Positions 1 to 5,317 of a stretch of DNA of 7,283 bases are shown one piece after another (within the stretch, counting starts at the first letter, position 1; each line of letters starts with the position of its first letter). A model generated the notes under the pieces. It did not search any database. It saw only the letters and a program-made list of their open reading frames with translations, and was not told the DNA's origin. Location: contig CAYQPF010000206.1 in NCBI GenBank assembly GCA_964419225.1, positions 1 through 7,283 of the forward strand, written 5' to 3'. The position numbers and the translations under genes were made by a program. This stretch comes from CAYQPF01 sp964419225 (GTDB lineage Bacteria; Cloacimonadota; Cloacimonadia; Cloacimonadales; CAYQPF01).

Positions 1-15
1 ATTATATTTACCCAT
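1..15 (-). CDS. Possible start of a minus-strand gene, cut by the left edge
   Basis: On the minus strand an AAGGGA box (26-31) lies 10 nt before an ATG at 13-15. The frame then reads M-G-K-Y-N and leaves the window. Five codons say nothing about function. The spacing is a little long, so this could be chance in A+T-rich DNA. No other gene was seen in 16-206. Confidence 0.2.
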
Positions 16-206
16 AAATTCCACATCCCTTCTCGATATAAATTCTACATAAAAGTTTAATTCTCCTTTGTTTTAAGAAAATTCTTAATATTATTTACTG
101 CTATTAATCAAACTCTCTAATGTCTCCATCATACTTACACTTAATTTTTATACTCAACAATATAAGGACGATTTATCTTAACTTTTAATTAATAAGGAGT
201 GTTAAC

Positions 207-429
207 ATGTCACAATTAAGAAACAAAAGGGCAGATATACCCTTCTATCAAAGGCTAATCTTCAATTTGCTATATACAAGGACTGCCACCACACATTAGA
301 AAAGTAATTAATAATATACAATACTGTAGAACCTCAGAATTAGGAGGACATATAGATGAATGTGGACATATAACTCATGTAAGGATTGGATCTATGTACA
401 ATGAGTACAAGCACATTTCTAAAGCCTAG
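207..429 (+). pseudogene. Decayed N-terminal remnant of an IS91-like transposase (zinc-binding domain)
   Basis: The best-preserved part is the frame 301-429. It reads KVINNIQYCRTSELGG followed by HIDECGH, which matches the zinc-binding N-terminus typical of IS91/IS801-type transposases (family pattern: CRT..LGGH...C..CGH....YNSCRNRHCP). The preceding part, ending KDCHHTLEK at about 304, is in another frame; one extra A in the A-run at 300-303 would join the two into TLEKVINNIQYCRT. A plausible original start is the ATG at 207 with AAGGAGTG before it, but from there the frame stops after 30 codons, so a second frameshift is needed. The usual second Cys of the ECxxCGH pair is missing, and homology ends before the YNSCRNRHCP segment. 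The catalytic HUH and tyrosine part is absent, so the element cannot move. Family assignment rests on motif recall. Confidence 0.6.
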
Positions 430-440
430 AACATATCATA
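413..440 (+). promoter_or_regulatory. Sigma-K-like promoter of the cupin gene
   Basis: AC at 413-414, then exactly 17 nt, then CATATCATA at 432-440. This equals the mother-cell sigma-K consensus AC-N17-CATANNNTA. A start of transcription would fall near 446-448, about 25 nt before the ATG at 472 and just ahead of the ribosome binding site (457-465). No sigma-A promoter with both boxes is apparent here. A match of this length can occur by chance in A+T-rich DNA, so the tyrosine-rich product is the main support. Confidence 0.45.
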
Positions 441-453
441 ATCTTGTAAGATT
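440..453. promoter_or_regulatory. Short perfect palindrome AATCTT-GT-AAGATT before the cupin gene
   Basis: Two 6-bp arms are separated by GT, placed at the predicted transcription start and directly before the ribosome binding site. It could be an operator or a 5' mRNA hairpin; six-base arms may also be chance. Confidence 0.3.
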
Positions 454-471
454 CTGAAAGGAAAGAAAAAT

Positions 472-1125
472 ATGTATAATAATTATAAGATGTATCCATG
501 TGCTTATTGTACTAACACTTCAAGATATAACTCAGACAGCATGTATAATACTTATAACACCTATCAATCTCCTTACTTTGTTAACACACTAATGTATAAT
601 CCGTATTTTTCTAGACAGTTTAGTGACATGTATAGTCCTTTTGTTGATGAAATGGAGTATGTTTCAAGATTTGATTTTTCACAATCCTTAGAGAGGGATC
701 ATTTAATAAAATTGAAGGATTATGGACCATGCCCCTTGGTAGTTAATATAAATGAAGCTAGTAAGCAAAACAATACTTTCCGTACGGCTTTATGGACAGG
801 AAAACATCTTCAAGTTACCTTGATGAGCATCAATGTTGGTGATGACATAGGTTTAGAAGTTCATCCAAACACTGATCAGTTCATACGTATCGAGGAAGGC
901 CAAGGACTTGTTAAAATGGGAAGTAGTAAAGATAGGTTTGATTTTCAAGCAAAAGTCTATGATGACTTTGCAATCATGGTACCTGCTGGTGCATGGCACA
1001 ATATTATCAATACAGGCAATAAACCGCTTAAAGTATATTCTATCTATGCACCGCCTCAACATCCACATAGTACAGTTCATGTGACTAAAGCAGATGCAGA
1101 AGCTACTGAAAGGAACTACCTCTAA
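472..1125 (+). CDS. Cupin-domain protein with tyrosine-rich MY-repeat N-terminus, possible spore protein
   Basis: 217 residues in two parts. Residues 1-57 are low complexity: 12 Tyr plus many Asn, Ser, Met and Pro, with the dipeptide MY recurring at 1, 7, 24, 41 and 53 (MYNN, MYPC, MYNT, MYNP, MYSP). Residues 100-195 form a single cupin barrel. Cupin motif 1 is around H131-P-N-T-D135-Q ending E141-E142-G, with Asp where the second His of the family motif would usually be; motif 2 is P171-A-G-A-W-H176-N-I-I-N. A metal site is likely but its ligands are not all canonical. No signal peptide or membrane segment is seen. AAAGGAAAG (457-465) gives a 6-nt spacing to the ATG. The gene stands alone: a hairpin follows and the next gene is convergent. 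Cupins such as OxdD occur in spore coats, and tyrosine-rich low-complexity stretches are common there. With the sigma-K-like promoter this points to a coat role, by inference. The substrate is unknown; single-domain length argues against a two-barrel oxalate decarboxylase. Confidence 0.85.
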   Translation: MYNNYKMYPCAYCTNTSRYNSDSMYNTYNTYQSPYFVNTLMYNPYFSRQFSDMYSPFVDEMEYVSRFDFSQSLERDHLIKLKDYGPCPLVVNINEASKQNNTFRTALWTGKHLQVTLMSINVGDDIGLEVHPNTDQFIRIEEGQGLVKMGSSKDRFDFQAKVYDDFAIMVPAGAWHNIINTGNKPLKVYSIYAPPQHPHSTVHVTKADAEATERNYL

Positions 1126-1142
1126 TTAAGATTAAACAAACG

Positions 1143-1183
1143 GTGCCTGACCCTGTGTGAATTTATACCATAGGGTCAGGCAC
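1143..1183. repeat. GC-rich 12-bp perfect inverted repeat (REP-like hairpin or bidirectional terminator)
   Basis: GTGCCTGACCCT (1143-1154) and AGGGTCAGGCAC (1172-1183) are perfect complements. Three further pairs, one of them G-U, shorten the loop to about 11 nt. It lies between the convergent ends of the cupin gene (17 nt after its stop) and the apbE relic (38 nt after its stop). There is no T-run on the plus side; the minus side reads CCGTTTGTTT, only weakly T-rich. The high G+C in A+T-rich surroundings suggests a dispersed REP-type hairpin that may act as a terminator. Confidence 0.6.
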
Positions 1184-1221
1184 AACCAACAATAGTATAA
1201 ATCATGATATTATGTAAATCT

Positions 1222-1515
1222 TTAATTGTTAACAAGATTATATTCACTGTTAGCAAGTGTAAAGTTACCTTTTAATCCATCGGTAATATATATTTTTTTA
1301 TCCTTAGTTATAAATATAGCTTCGATATTTCCAACCTTCTTGACTAGATTCATACCATCTTTTAATCCAAATTGAAACACACAATTAGACATACCATCCG
1401 CATTGCATGATTCATCAGCTATTATTGTTACATAAACGAGATCGTTTTCCACAGGATAACCTGTCTTATTATCCATTATATGGTTCACTAGACTTATTTC
1501 TATAAGGAGCACCAT
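1222..1515 (-). pseudogene. apbE: C-terminal fragment of ApbE (FAD:protein FMN transferase)
   Basis: The 97 residues match only the C-terminal third of ApbE, a protein of about 330 residues that attaches FMN to Thr of exported flavoproteins such as RnfG/RnfD and NqrB/C. Visible family landmarks are H12-I-M-D-N-K-T-G-Y-P-V (family: HIxDPxTGYPV), the metal-site segment N38-A-D40 (family: TAD), and the ending E65-AIFITKDKK-IYITDGLKG. The signal peptide or lipobox, the FAD-binding N-terminus and the middle are absent. The frame is closed by a stop shortly upstream of the listed ATG, and that ATG has no convincing ribosome binding site. It lies behind the terminator of the GNAT gene, so it probably has no dedicated transcription. 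The Pro-to-Asn change in the DPxTG segment and the Thr-to-Asn change in TAD also fit decay. The relic is almost certainly non-functional. Confidence 0.8.
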
Positions 1516-1555
1516 TAAACCTATATTAGACTTTTATTTTATAATTATTTAACAC

Positions 1556-1584
1556 AAAAAAGCCTATACCGTTAGATATGGGCT
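1556..1584 (-). terminator. Rho-independent terminator of the GNAT gene 1639-2169
   Basis: On the minus strand AGCCCATA, an 8-nt loop and TATAGGCT form a stem of eight positions with one A-C mismatch, followed by TTTTTT (A-run 1556-1561). It lies about 55 nt after the stop of the acetyltransferase and separates it from the apbE relic. Confidence 0.7.
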
Positions 1585-1638
1585 TCAGTCATCTAAAAAA
1601 AATTATTAATTAGCCATCTATGATAATGTTATTGTCTT

Positions 1639-2169
1639 CTAACAATTTATTTTATTATTAAATATTTCATAACATACTAATTTCAATCCAAAATATTCTT
1701 TAGTTCCAACAAGTTTAAGTCCAATCTTTTTTATAACATTACTTGATCTTATATTATGGGGCTTTACTAAGCCTATTATCCTATCCAGTTTTGCTTTTTC
1801 AAATCCATATTGAAGAGCCTTAATTGCACATTCTGTTGCATAACCATTCCCCCAGAACTTAGGATCAAAAGCGTATAATATTTCAACCTCTTTCGTTTCC
1901 TTAAGAAAGTTCAAGCCACAATGTCCTAGTAGTTCTCCAGATTGCTTATCTATGATTGCCCATACTCCATAACCTTTTTCCTCCCAATGCTTTGAGAATT
2001 TATCAATTGATAACTTTGTCTCATCATAGGTTTTTCCTCTGGAAATTCCCAACCATGTACCTACTTCATCTTTTTTCATGATTTCATAATAACTATCTAC
2101 ATCATCATTTCTTAACTTTCTCATATAAAGTCTTTCCGTGTAGATATCACAATCTCTGATTTCACTCAT
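1639..2169 (-). CDS. GNAT-family N-acetyltransferase, RimJ/RimL type
   Basis: A complete 176-residue protein of the acetyl-CoA-dependent GNAT_3 (RimJ/RimL) type, cytoplasmic. The N-terminus has the family opening TERLYMRKLRNDD (residues 11-23). Motif A, which holds the acetyl-CoA pyrophosphate, is at 104-119 with W106-G-N-G-Y-A (Q/RxxGxG/A type). The late motif P137-HNIRSSNVIKKIGL matches the family pattern N-x-x-S-x-x-V-x-x-K-x-G. In this family the acceptor is often the N-terminal amine of a ribosomal protein, but many members modify small molecules or antibiotics, so the substrate cannot be named. GGAGGG (2176-2181) lies 6 nt before the ATG and fixes the start. The gene stands alone: a terminator of the upstream transporter gene lies before it and its own terminator follows. 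No missing key residues were noticed. Confidence 0.9.
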   Translation of the reverse strand: MSEIRDCDIYTERLYMRKLRNDDVDSYYEIMKKDEVGTWLGISRGKTYDETKLSIDKFSKHWEEKGYGVWAIIDKQSGELLGHCGLNFLKETKEVEILYAFDPKFWGNGYATECAIKALQYGFEKAKLDRIIGLVKPHNIRSSNVIKKIGLKLVGTKEYFGLKLVCYEIFNNKINC

Positions 2170-2191
2170 TTAAAACCCTCCAAACTATTTA

Positions 2192-2197
2192 ATTATA
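2192..2197 (-). promoter_or_regulatory. Putative -10 box of the GNAT gene
   Basis: A perfect TATAAT on the minus strand, 22 nt before the ATG. No good -35 box sits 16-18 nt upstream, and the implied leader is short (about 16 nt) yet still includes the GGAGGG site. A real promoter is plausible because a terminator separates this gene from the one upstream. Confidence 0.35.
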
Positions 2198-2245
2198 ACA
2201 AAGCCTAAAAACATTACATTTTACCGCAAGTATACAAACCGATAT

Positions 2246-2286
2246 AAAAAAGATGACTCCTGTGAAAAACAGAAGCCATTTTTTTG
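2246..2286 (-). terminator. Strong rho-independent terminator of the POT transporter gene
   Basis: On the minus strand ATGGCTTCTGT (2269-2279) pairs over 11 positions with ACAGGAGTCAT (2253-2263), with two G-U pairs and a 5-nt loop, and is followed by TTTTTT (2246-2251). In the plus direction the two wobbles become A-C mismatches, so it is tuned for the minus strand, although T-runs flank both sides. Confidence 0.85.
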
Positions 2287-2331
2287 TTTTAGAAAATAAA
2301 CCTTTTATGCACAGCGTCAGCTACTTGCAAC

Positions 2332-3711
2332 TTATGCGGTTTCCACTAACTCTTTTACTTGATCTTCATCTTCGAGCAGTTTTACAAGATTTTTGTCAAA
2401 GACGAACAACAAGGCTGCGAATATGAACAGAATGATAGGGATGATAATATACGCCTTCATGATTGGGAATTTTGAGGCAAACGCATACAAGTAACCATAT
2501 GATTTACCTGCAACGAACGTAGCAAAAATCCAAACCCCCATCAATACCGAGTACATCTTGTTCGGTGCATATTTAGTAACAAAGGAGTTGCCAAGTGGTG
2601 AGAACAGCATTTCTCCCATACTAAGAAGCACACCGAATGCAATGATCCAAATGATGCTTGCCTTGGATGTAGCAGCTGCACCTACGCCTCTTGAAAGTTC
2701 TGCACCTACAAGCATCAAGAAGGACATCCCAAGAAAACTAATACCTAGAGCTAATTTTTTGAACAAGCTCATATCGCCTTTAGGCCTCTTAGATAACTTG
2801 AACCACAGTATAGCTAAAATTGGTCCCATAGCAATACATGCAAGGGAATTCAATGAGTCGAACCATGAAAGTGGCACTGCGAATCCGCCTACAGTCATGT
2901 TGATGAACTGACCACCATAATCATAAACAGCCAGATAAGTCAGGTACCAGAACAGCCAGAACACAATTGAGAATATGGATACCAAGACAATAGCAAAAAT
3001 CTTTCTTTTTTCCACTCTTGTCAAAGGCTTAGTTTCAGTTACAACTTTCTTTTCAATGTGCTTGCCCGCTTTGAACGGTTTTTTGCCTACATCTCCAAGG
3101 GATTTCATACCTAACAGGAACCACACCGTATCAATTGCACAAATGATACCACACAATTTAAATGCAGGCCTGAAACCCTGAACGCCACCATGGGCAAAAG
3201 CAGTCGCTATAAGAATACCTACTGCCGTTGTTCCGATAAACGCTCCGATATTGACAAAGGAATACTGAACTGAAAATGCTGAATCCAACTGCCTTTTGTC
3301 TTCAAACAAAGAGCCGTTGATTGCAGAAATATTGCCTTTGAAAAGGCCTGTACCGATTGCTACAAGCGCCACCATTATATTCATGGCTACGACACTCGTT
3401 GCAGATCCACCCACTATATACCCGCCAGCCATCAAGAGCAACCCAACCGGAACACAGTATCTAGCTCCAATGTACCTGTCAGAAAGATAGCCTCCAACAA
3501 TAGGTGCAAGATATGTAAATGCAACAAAATTTGATTGAATAAGTGCAGCTTCAACCTTTGTAAGACCCAATCCGCCTGTTACCAACGTAGCAGCAACAAA
3601 AACAAAGATCAGATACTTAGCAGCATAATAAGCCATCCTTTCGAACATGAACGCGACGCAACAAACATAAAACCCAAAAGGCCGTTTGTCTTTTACTACC
3701 ATTTCACTCAT
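2332..3711 (-). CDS. POT/PTR2-family proton-coupled oligopeptide transporter
   Basis: 459 residues, an integral membrane protein expected to import di- and tripeptides with protons. About 12 or more hydrophobic segments are visible. Family landmarks: F23-E-R-M-A-Y-Y29 in TM1 (family ExxERFxYY); G73-G-Y-L-S-D-R-Y (MFS motif A); the PTR2 signature G120-TGLFKGNISAI through D143-SAF and N154-IGAFIG; TM10 G366-E367-M-L-F-S-P-L-G-N-S, keeping the conserved Glu. A charged loop at about 205-237 (KKPFKAGKHIEKK and on) links the two halves. The first Glu of ExxER is Phe21 here, while E24, R25 and K125 are kept. GGAGGGG (3717-3723) lies 5 nt before the ATG. The gene starts 33 nt after the broken aminopeptidase P gene, so both probably formed one operon for peptide uptake and cleavage. 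G+C is visibly higher than in neighbours (33 of 60 bases at 3421-3480 against 14 of 60 at 1681-1740). Peptide specificity cannot be read from the sequence. Confidence 0.92.
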   Translation of the reverse strand: MSEMVVKDKRPFGFYVCCVAFMFERMAYYAAKYLIFVFVAATLVTGGLGLTKVEAALIQSNFVAFTYLAPIVGGYLSDRYIGARYCVPVGLLLMAGGYIVGGSATSVVAMNIMVALVAIGTGLFKGNISAINGSLFEDKRQLDSAFSVQYSFVNIGAFIGTTAVGILIATAFAHGGVQGFRPAFKLCGIICAIDTVWFLLGMKSLGDVGKKPFKAGKHIEKKVVTETKPLTRVEKRKIFAIVLVSIFSIVFWLFWYLTYLAVYDYGGQFINMTVGGFAVPLSWFDSLNSLACIAMGPILAILWFKLSKRPKGDMSLFKKLALGISFLGMSFLMLVGAELSRGVGAAATSKASIIWIIAFGVLLSMGEMLFSPLGNSFVTKYAPNKMYSVLMGVWIFATFVAGKSYGYLYAFASKFPIMKAYIIIPIILFIFAALLFVFDKNLVKLLEDEDQVKELVETA

Positions 3712-3744
3712 AATTTCCCCTCCAAAACTATTTTTTTCTTTTGT

Positions 3745-4191
3745 CTAAACTTCTCTTGTATACGACTTCATCCACCCTTGATCTTCATTACTCAGGTACT
3801 GGGCTAATTTAGTGTGCACAAGTTTATGATAACTGTTTAAATACAGTTTTTCATCACGGTTAAGGTCTTCTGTAGTTCTTGTTTTTCCGACATTTGTTTT
3901 CAGCCAATACATAAATTTCGTAATGGCAACGTCGTCTTTAATGTGGGCCTTTTCAATATTGGCAAGTTGCTGAACAAAATCTTCCATCTGTTCAAAGACC
4001 TGTTCCGTCTTTTGTAATGATCGCTGTTCCAGCATAACCTACGAAATCGGTTACATATCTCTTGCCTTAAAAAAATCTCCTACATACTCGCTTTGATGAT
4101 TGTCTGAGGATGGAACAAGATAGGCGTCCAGTCCTTTTTCTTCTATAAATTCTATCAGTTTTGAAATTATTTCTTTTACACTTTCACTCAT
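3745..4191 (-). pseudogene. pepP: Broken long-form aminopeptidase P (M24B Xaa-Pro aminopeptidase)
   Basis: Intact members have about 590 residues and release N-terminal residues before proline. Here roughly a quarter remains, in pieces. (1) The start at 4191, with GGAGGA (4198-4203) 6 nt away, reads MSESVKEII and later DAYLVPSSDNHQSEYVG ending FFKAR near 4060, the family N-terminus. (2) After a frameshift at about 4060 another frame continues YVTDFVGYAGTAIITKDG. Its family motif LWTDGR is interrupted by TGA at 3992-3994 in place of Trp. (3) After a deletion and another frame change near 3980 the text is QQLANIEKAHIKDDVA then KFMYWLKTNVGK, from the segment ahead of the catalytic domain. (4) A large deletion near 3868 joins this to the C-terminal tail LYLNSYHKLVH then GWMKSYTREV. 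The whole metal-binding domain is missing, so no activity is possible. It lies first in the former operon with the POT gene. Confidence 0.88.
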
Positions 4192-4227
4192 CTTTGTTCC
4201 TCCTTCTATAAAATTGACAATTAAGTT

Positions 4228-4233
4228 ATTATA
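4228..4233 (-). promoter_or_regulatory. Putative -10 box for the former pepP-POT operon
   Basis: A perfect TATAAT on the minus strand, which would start transcription near 4221, about 30 nt before the ATG at 4191. The -35 region is poor. As the intact POT gene has only 33 nt before it, this is the likeliest visible source of its transcript, read through the pepP relic. Confidence 0.4.
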
Positions 4234-4293
4234 GCGATATGTTGCAGTTAATATTGATCCCATTTGTTTCTTGGTATTAATAATTTAACCTAT

Positions 4294-4331
4294 ACTTAAA
4301 TATTATTTATTTAGTATCATAATATTTAAGT
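4294..4331. repeat. 12-bp perfect inverted repeat, 14-nt spacer
   Basis: ACTTAAATATTA (4294-4305) and TAATATTTAAGT (4320-4331) are exact complements. The position, about 70 nt upstream of the putative pepP-POT start of transcription, fits an operator or activator site. There is no T-run, so it is not an ordinary terminator. A+T-only stems arise more easily by chance. Confidence 0.45.
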
Positions 4332-4572
4332 CATGCTGTAATTATATTCGGTGATATTGTTTTTGACAAGTTATTTTTTAATTATTTATTTCCATCATTG
4401 GGATTTCATAGTTAAGTGTGAATCTATAACTTGGCTCAGTGTAAACTAATAAATGACTATATTACTCCCATACCACCTTTGCGTAATATCCATATTTGTT
4501 GCAAAAATATAATTTAATACTTTATAAATTGCAATAAAAAATTGAACTACTTTTCAAAGGATGGAGGATTTT

Positions 4573-5118
4573 TTAAAAAATTAATGGTGTCAATACAACA
4601 AGTATTTTTGTTTCCTGTTTAAGAGGATTAATCCATATATGATTGGAAGTAGACGGAAAATGTATTGAATCTCCTGCCTTAACCAGGTATTCCTTTTCAT
4701 CCACCATTACAATGAGAGCTCCTTCAAGAACATAAACAAATTCTTCTCCGGGATGGCTTAATTCGCTTCCGTGCTTTTGTTCCGGCGGAATTATTGTAAT
4801 CATTGATTCCAGCTTTCGGTTTGGAAAGTCGCCACTTAATCTTATAAACTTTGAGTTTGAACCCTCCATTTTAAATACTTCTTTGTCTTCTGCCTTAACT
4901 AAAAAATTGTTTGCTTTTGGGACCTCAAAAAAACAACTTATATTAACACCTAATGCATCTGAAATTTTTTTCAAAGAAATTATTGCAAGAGAGGAAGAAT
5001 TATTTTCAACCTGGGACAAAAAACTTATTGATAATCCAGTTGCATTACTTAAATCTTTTAATGTAAGATTTCTTTCTTTTCGTAAATCATGGATTTTTTG
5101 TGCTATTTCATTTATCAT
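4573..5118 (-). CDS. XRE-family transcriptional regulator with C-terminal cupin sensor domain
   Basis: 181 residues, cytoplasmic. Residues 5-62 form an HTH_3/XRE DNA-binding domain: L12-RKERNLTLKDLS, recognition-helix region G28-LSISFLSQVEN, then LKKISDALGV. Residues 105-178 form a cupin_2 domain for ligand sensing: motif 1 is around S121-H122-P-G-E-E126-F-V-Y-V-L-E-G, motif 2 is F154-P155 to H160-x-x-x-N164. The first His usually found two residues before H122 is Leu120, so the metal site may be incomplete, or metal may not be needed. This architecture is common among one-component regulators of small-molecule and amino-acid use. GGAGGA (5124-5129) lies 5 nt before the ATG. It is divergent from the M24 peptidase, and the shared region holds four TACAGT elements. 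Control of the peptidase and of its own gene is therefore inferred. The ligand is unknown, perhaps a peptide or proline-related compound. Confidence 0.92.
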   Translation of the reverse strand: MINEIAQKIHDLRKERNLTLKDLSNATGLSISFLSQVENNSSSLAIISLKKISDALGVNISCFFEVPKANNFLVKAEDKEVFKMEGSNSKFIRLSGDFPNRKLESMITIIPPEQKHGSELSHPGEEFVYVLEGALIVMVDEKEYLVKAGDSIHFPSTSNHIWINPLKQETKILVVLTPLIF

Positions 5119-5144
5119 TATTTTCCTCCATGTATTTTAAATTT

Positions 5145-5230
5145 TATATATACAGTATATATATATAATTAATACAGTGTATATATAACTATTACAGTAT
5201 ATCTAAAATTAATTATGTACATACTGTAAT
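5145..5230. promoter_or_regulatory. Array of four TACAGT elements, candidate operator of the XRE-cupin regulator
   Basis: TACAGTATAT occurs at 5151-5160, TACAGTGTAT at 5173-5182 and TACAGTATAT at 5193-5202, 22 and 20 nt apart (about two helical turns). An inverted copy, ATACTGTA, is at 5221-5228. The first copy sits in a 19-bp palindrome with centre A5154 (5145-5163, arms TATATATAC and GTATATATA). The second is ATACA-G-TGTAT (5172-5182). The third and fourth form a 10-bp perfect inverted pair, ATTACAGTAT (5191-5200) and ATACTGTAAT (5221-5230), 20 nt apart. They lie between the divergent regulator and peptidase genes, on the face expected for autoregulation and cross-control. Confidence 0.6.
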
Positions 5231-5234
5231 AATT

Positions 5235-5263
5235 ATGATAACATGATAGCATGAAAACGTAAA
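5235..5263 (-). promoter_or_regulatory. Putative promoter of the XRE-cupin gene
   Basis: On the minus strand TTTACG (5258-5263, 4 of 6 to TTGACA), a 17-nt spacer, then TATCAT (5235-5240, 5 of 6 to TATAAT). The start would be near 5228, so the TACAGT array begins at the start site and runs into the leader, a position that suits repression. The match is modest. Confidence 0.35.
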
Positions 5264-5317
5264 CAATGCAATATTTTGAATTAGCAATCAAATTTAAAAA
5301 AGAAGGAACTATAAAAA

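Larger units (their letters stand above)
4192..4572. other. 380-nt A+T-rich non-coding stretch
   Basis: Between the former pepP start and the end of the XRE-cupin gene. No coding frame or RNA gene is recognisable. It holds a possible minus-strand -10 box for the pepP-POT operon (4228-4233) and a 12-bp inverted repeat (4294-4331). TTGCAA occurs twice (4499-4504 and 4529-4534), which may be chance. No clear T-tailed terminator of the regulator gene was found. Confidence 0.5.

Noticed and set aside
853..1080. Open frame antisense to the cupin domain
   Set aside because: No family resemblance or ribosome binding site, and it lies fully inside a well-supported gene.
1222..1515. A functional small 97-residue protein
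   Set aside because: The text is clearly the tail of ApbE, lacks the FAD-binding part and a good ribosome binding site, and follows another gene's terminator.
2558..3807. Several open frames (64-117 codons) on the plus strand opposite the POT gene and its upstream flank
   Set aside because: They mirror the transporter's codon pattern or run across the gene start, have no recognisable domains, and conflict with strong POT motifs.
4192..4263. Longer start for the pepP relic at 4263
   Set aside because: The added residues do not resemble the family N-terminus. GGAGGA lies properly before the ATG at 4191, and the putative -10 box would fall inside the extension.
4363..4368. TTGACA as a plus-strand -35 box
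   Set aside because: No -10 box follows at 16-18 nt and no plus-strand gene lies downstream.
4411..4446. Imperfect inverted text AGTTAAGTGTGA ... CAGTGTAAACT
   Set aside because: The arms match only in parts; not convincing as a hairpin or operator.
5145..5230. CRISPR-like repeats
   Set aside because: Units are about 10 nt, spacers about 10 nt and A+T-rich, and one copy is inverted; this is an operator pattern.
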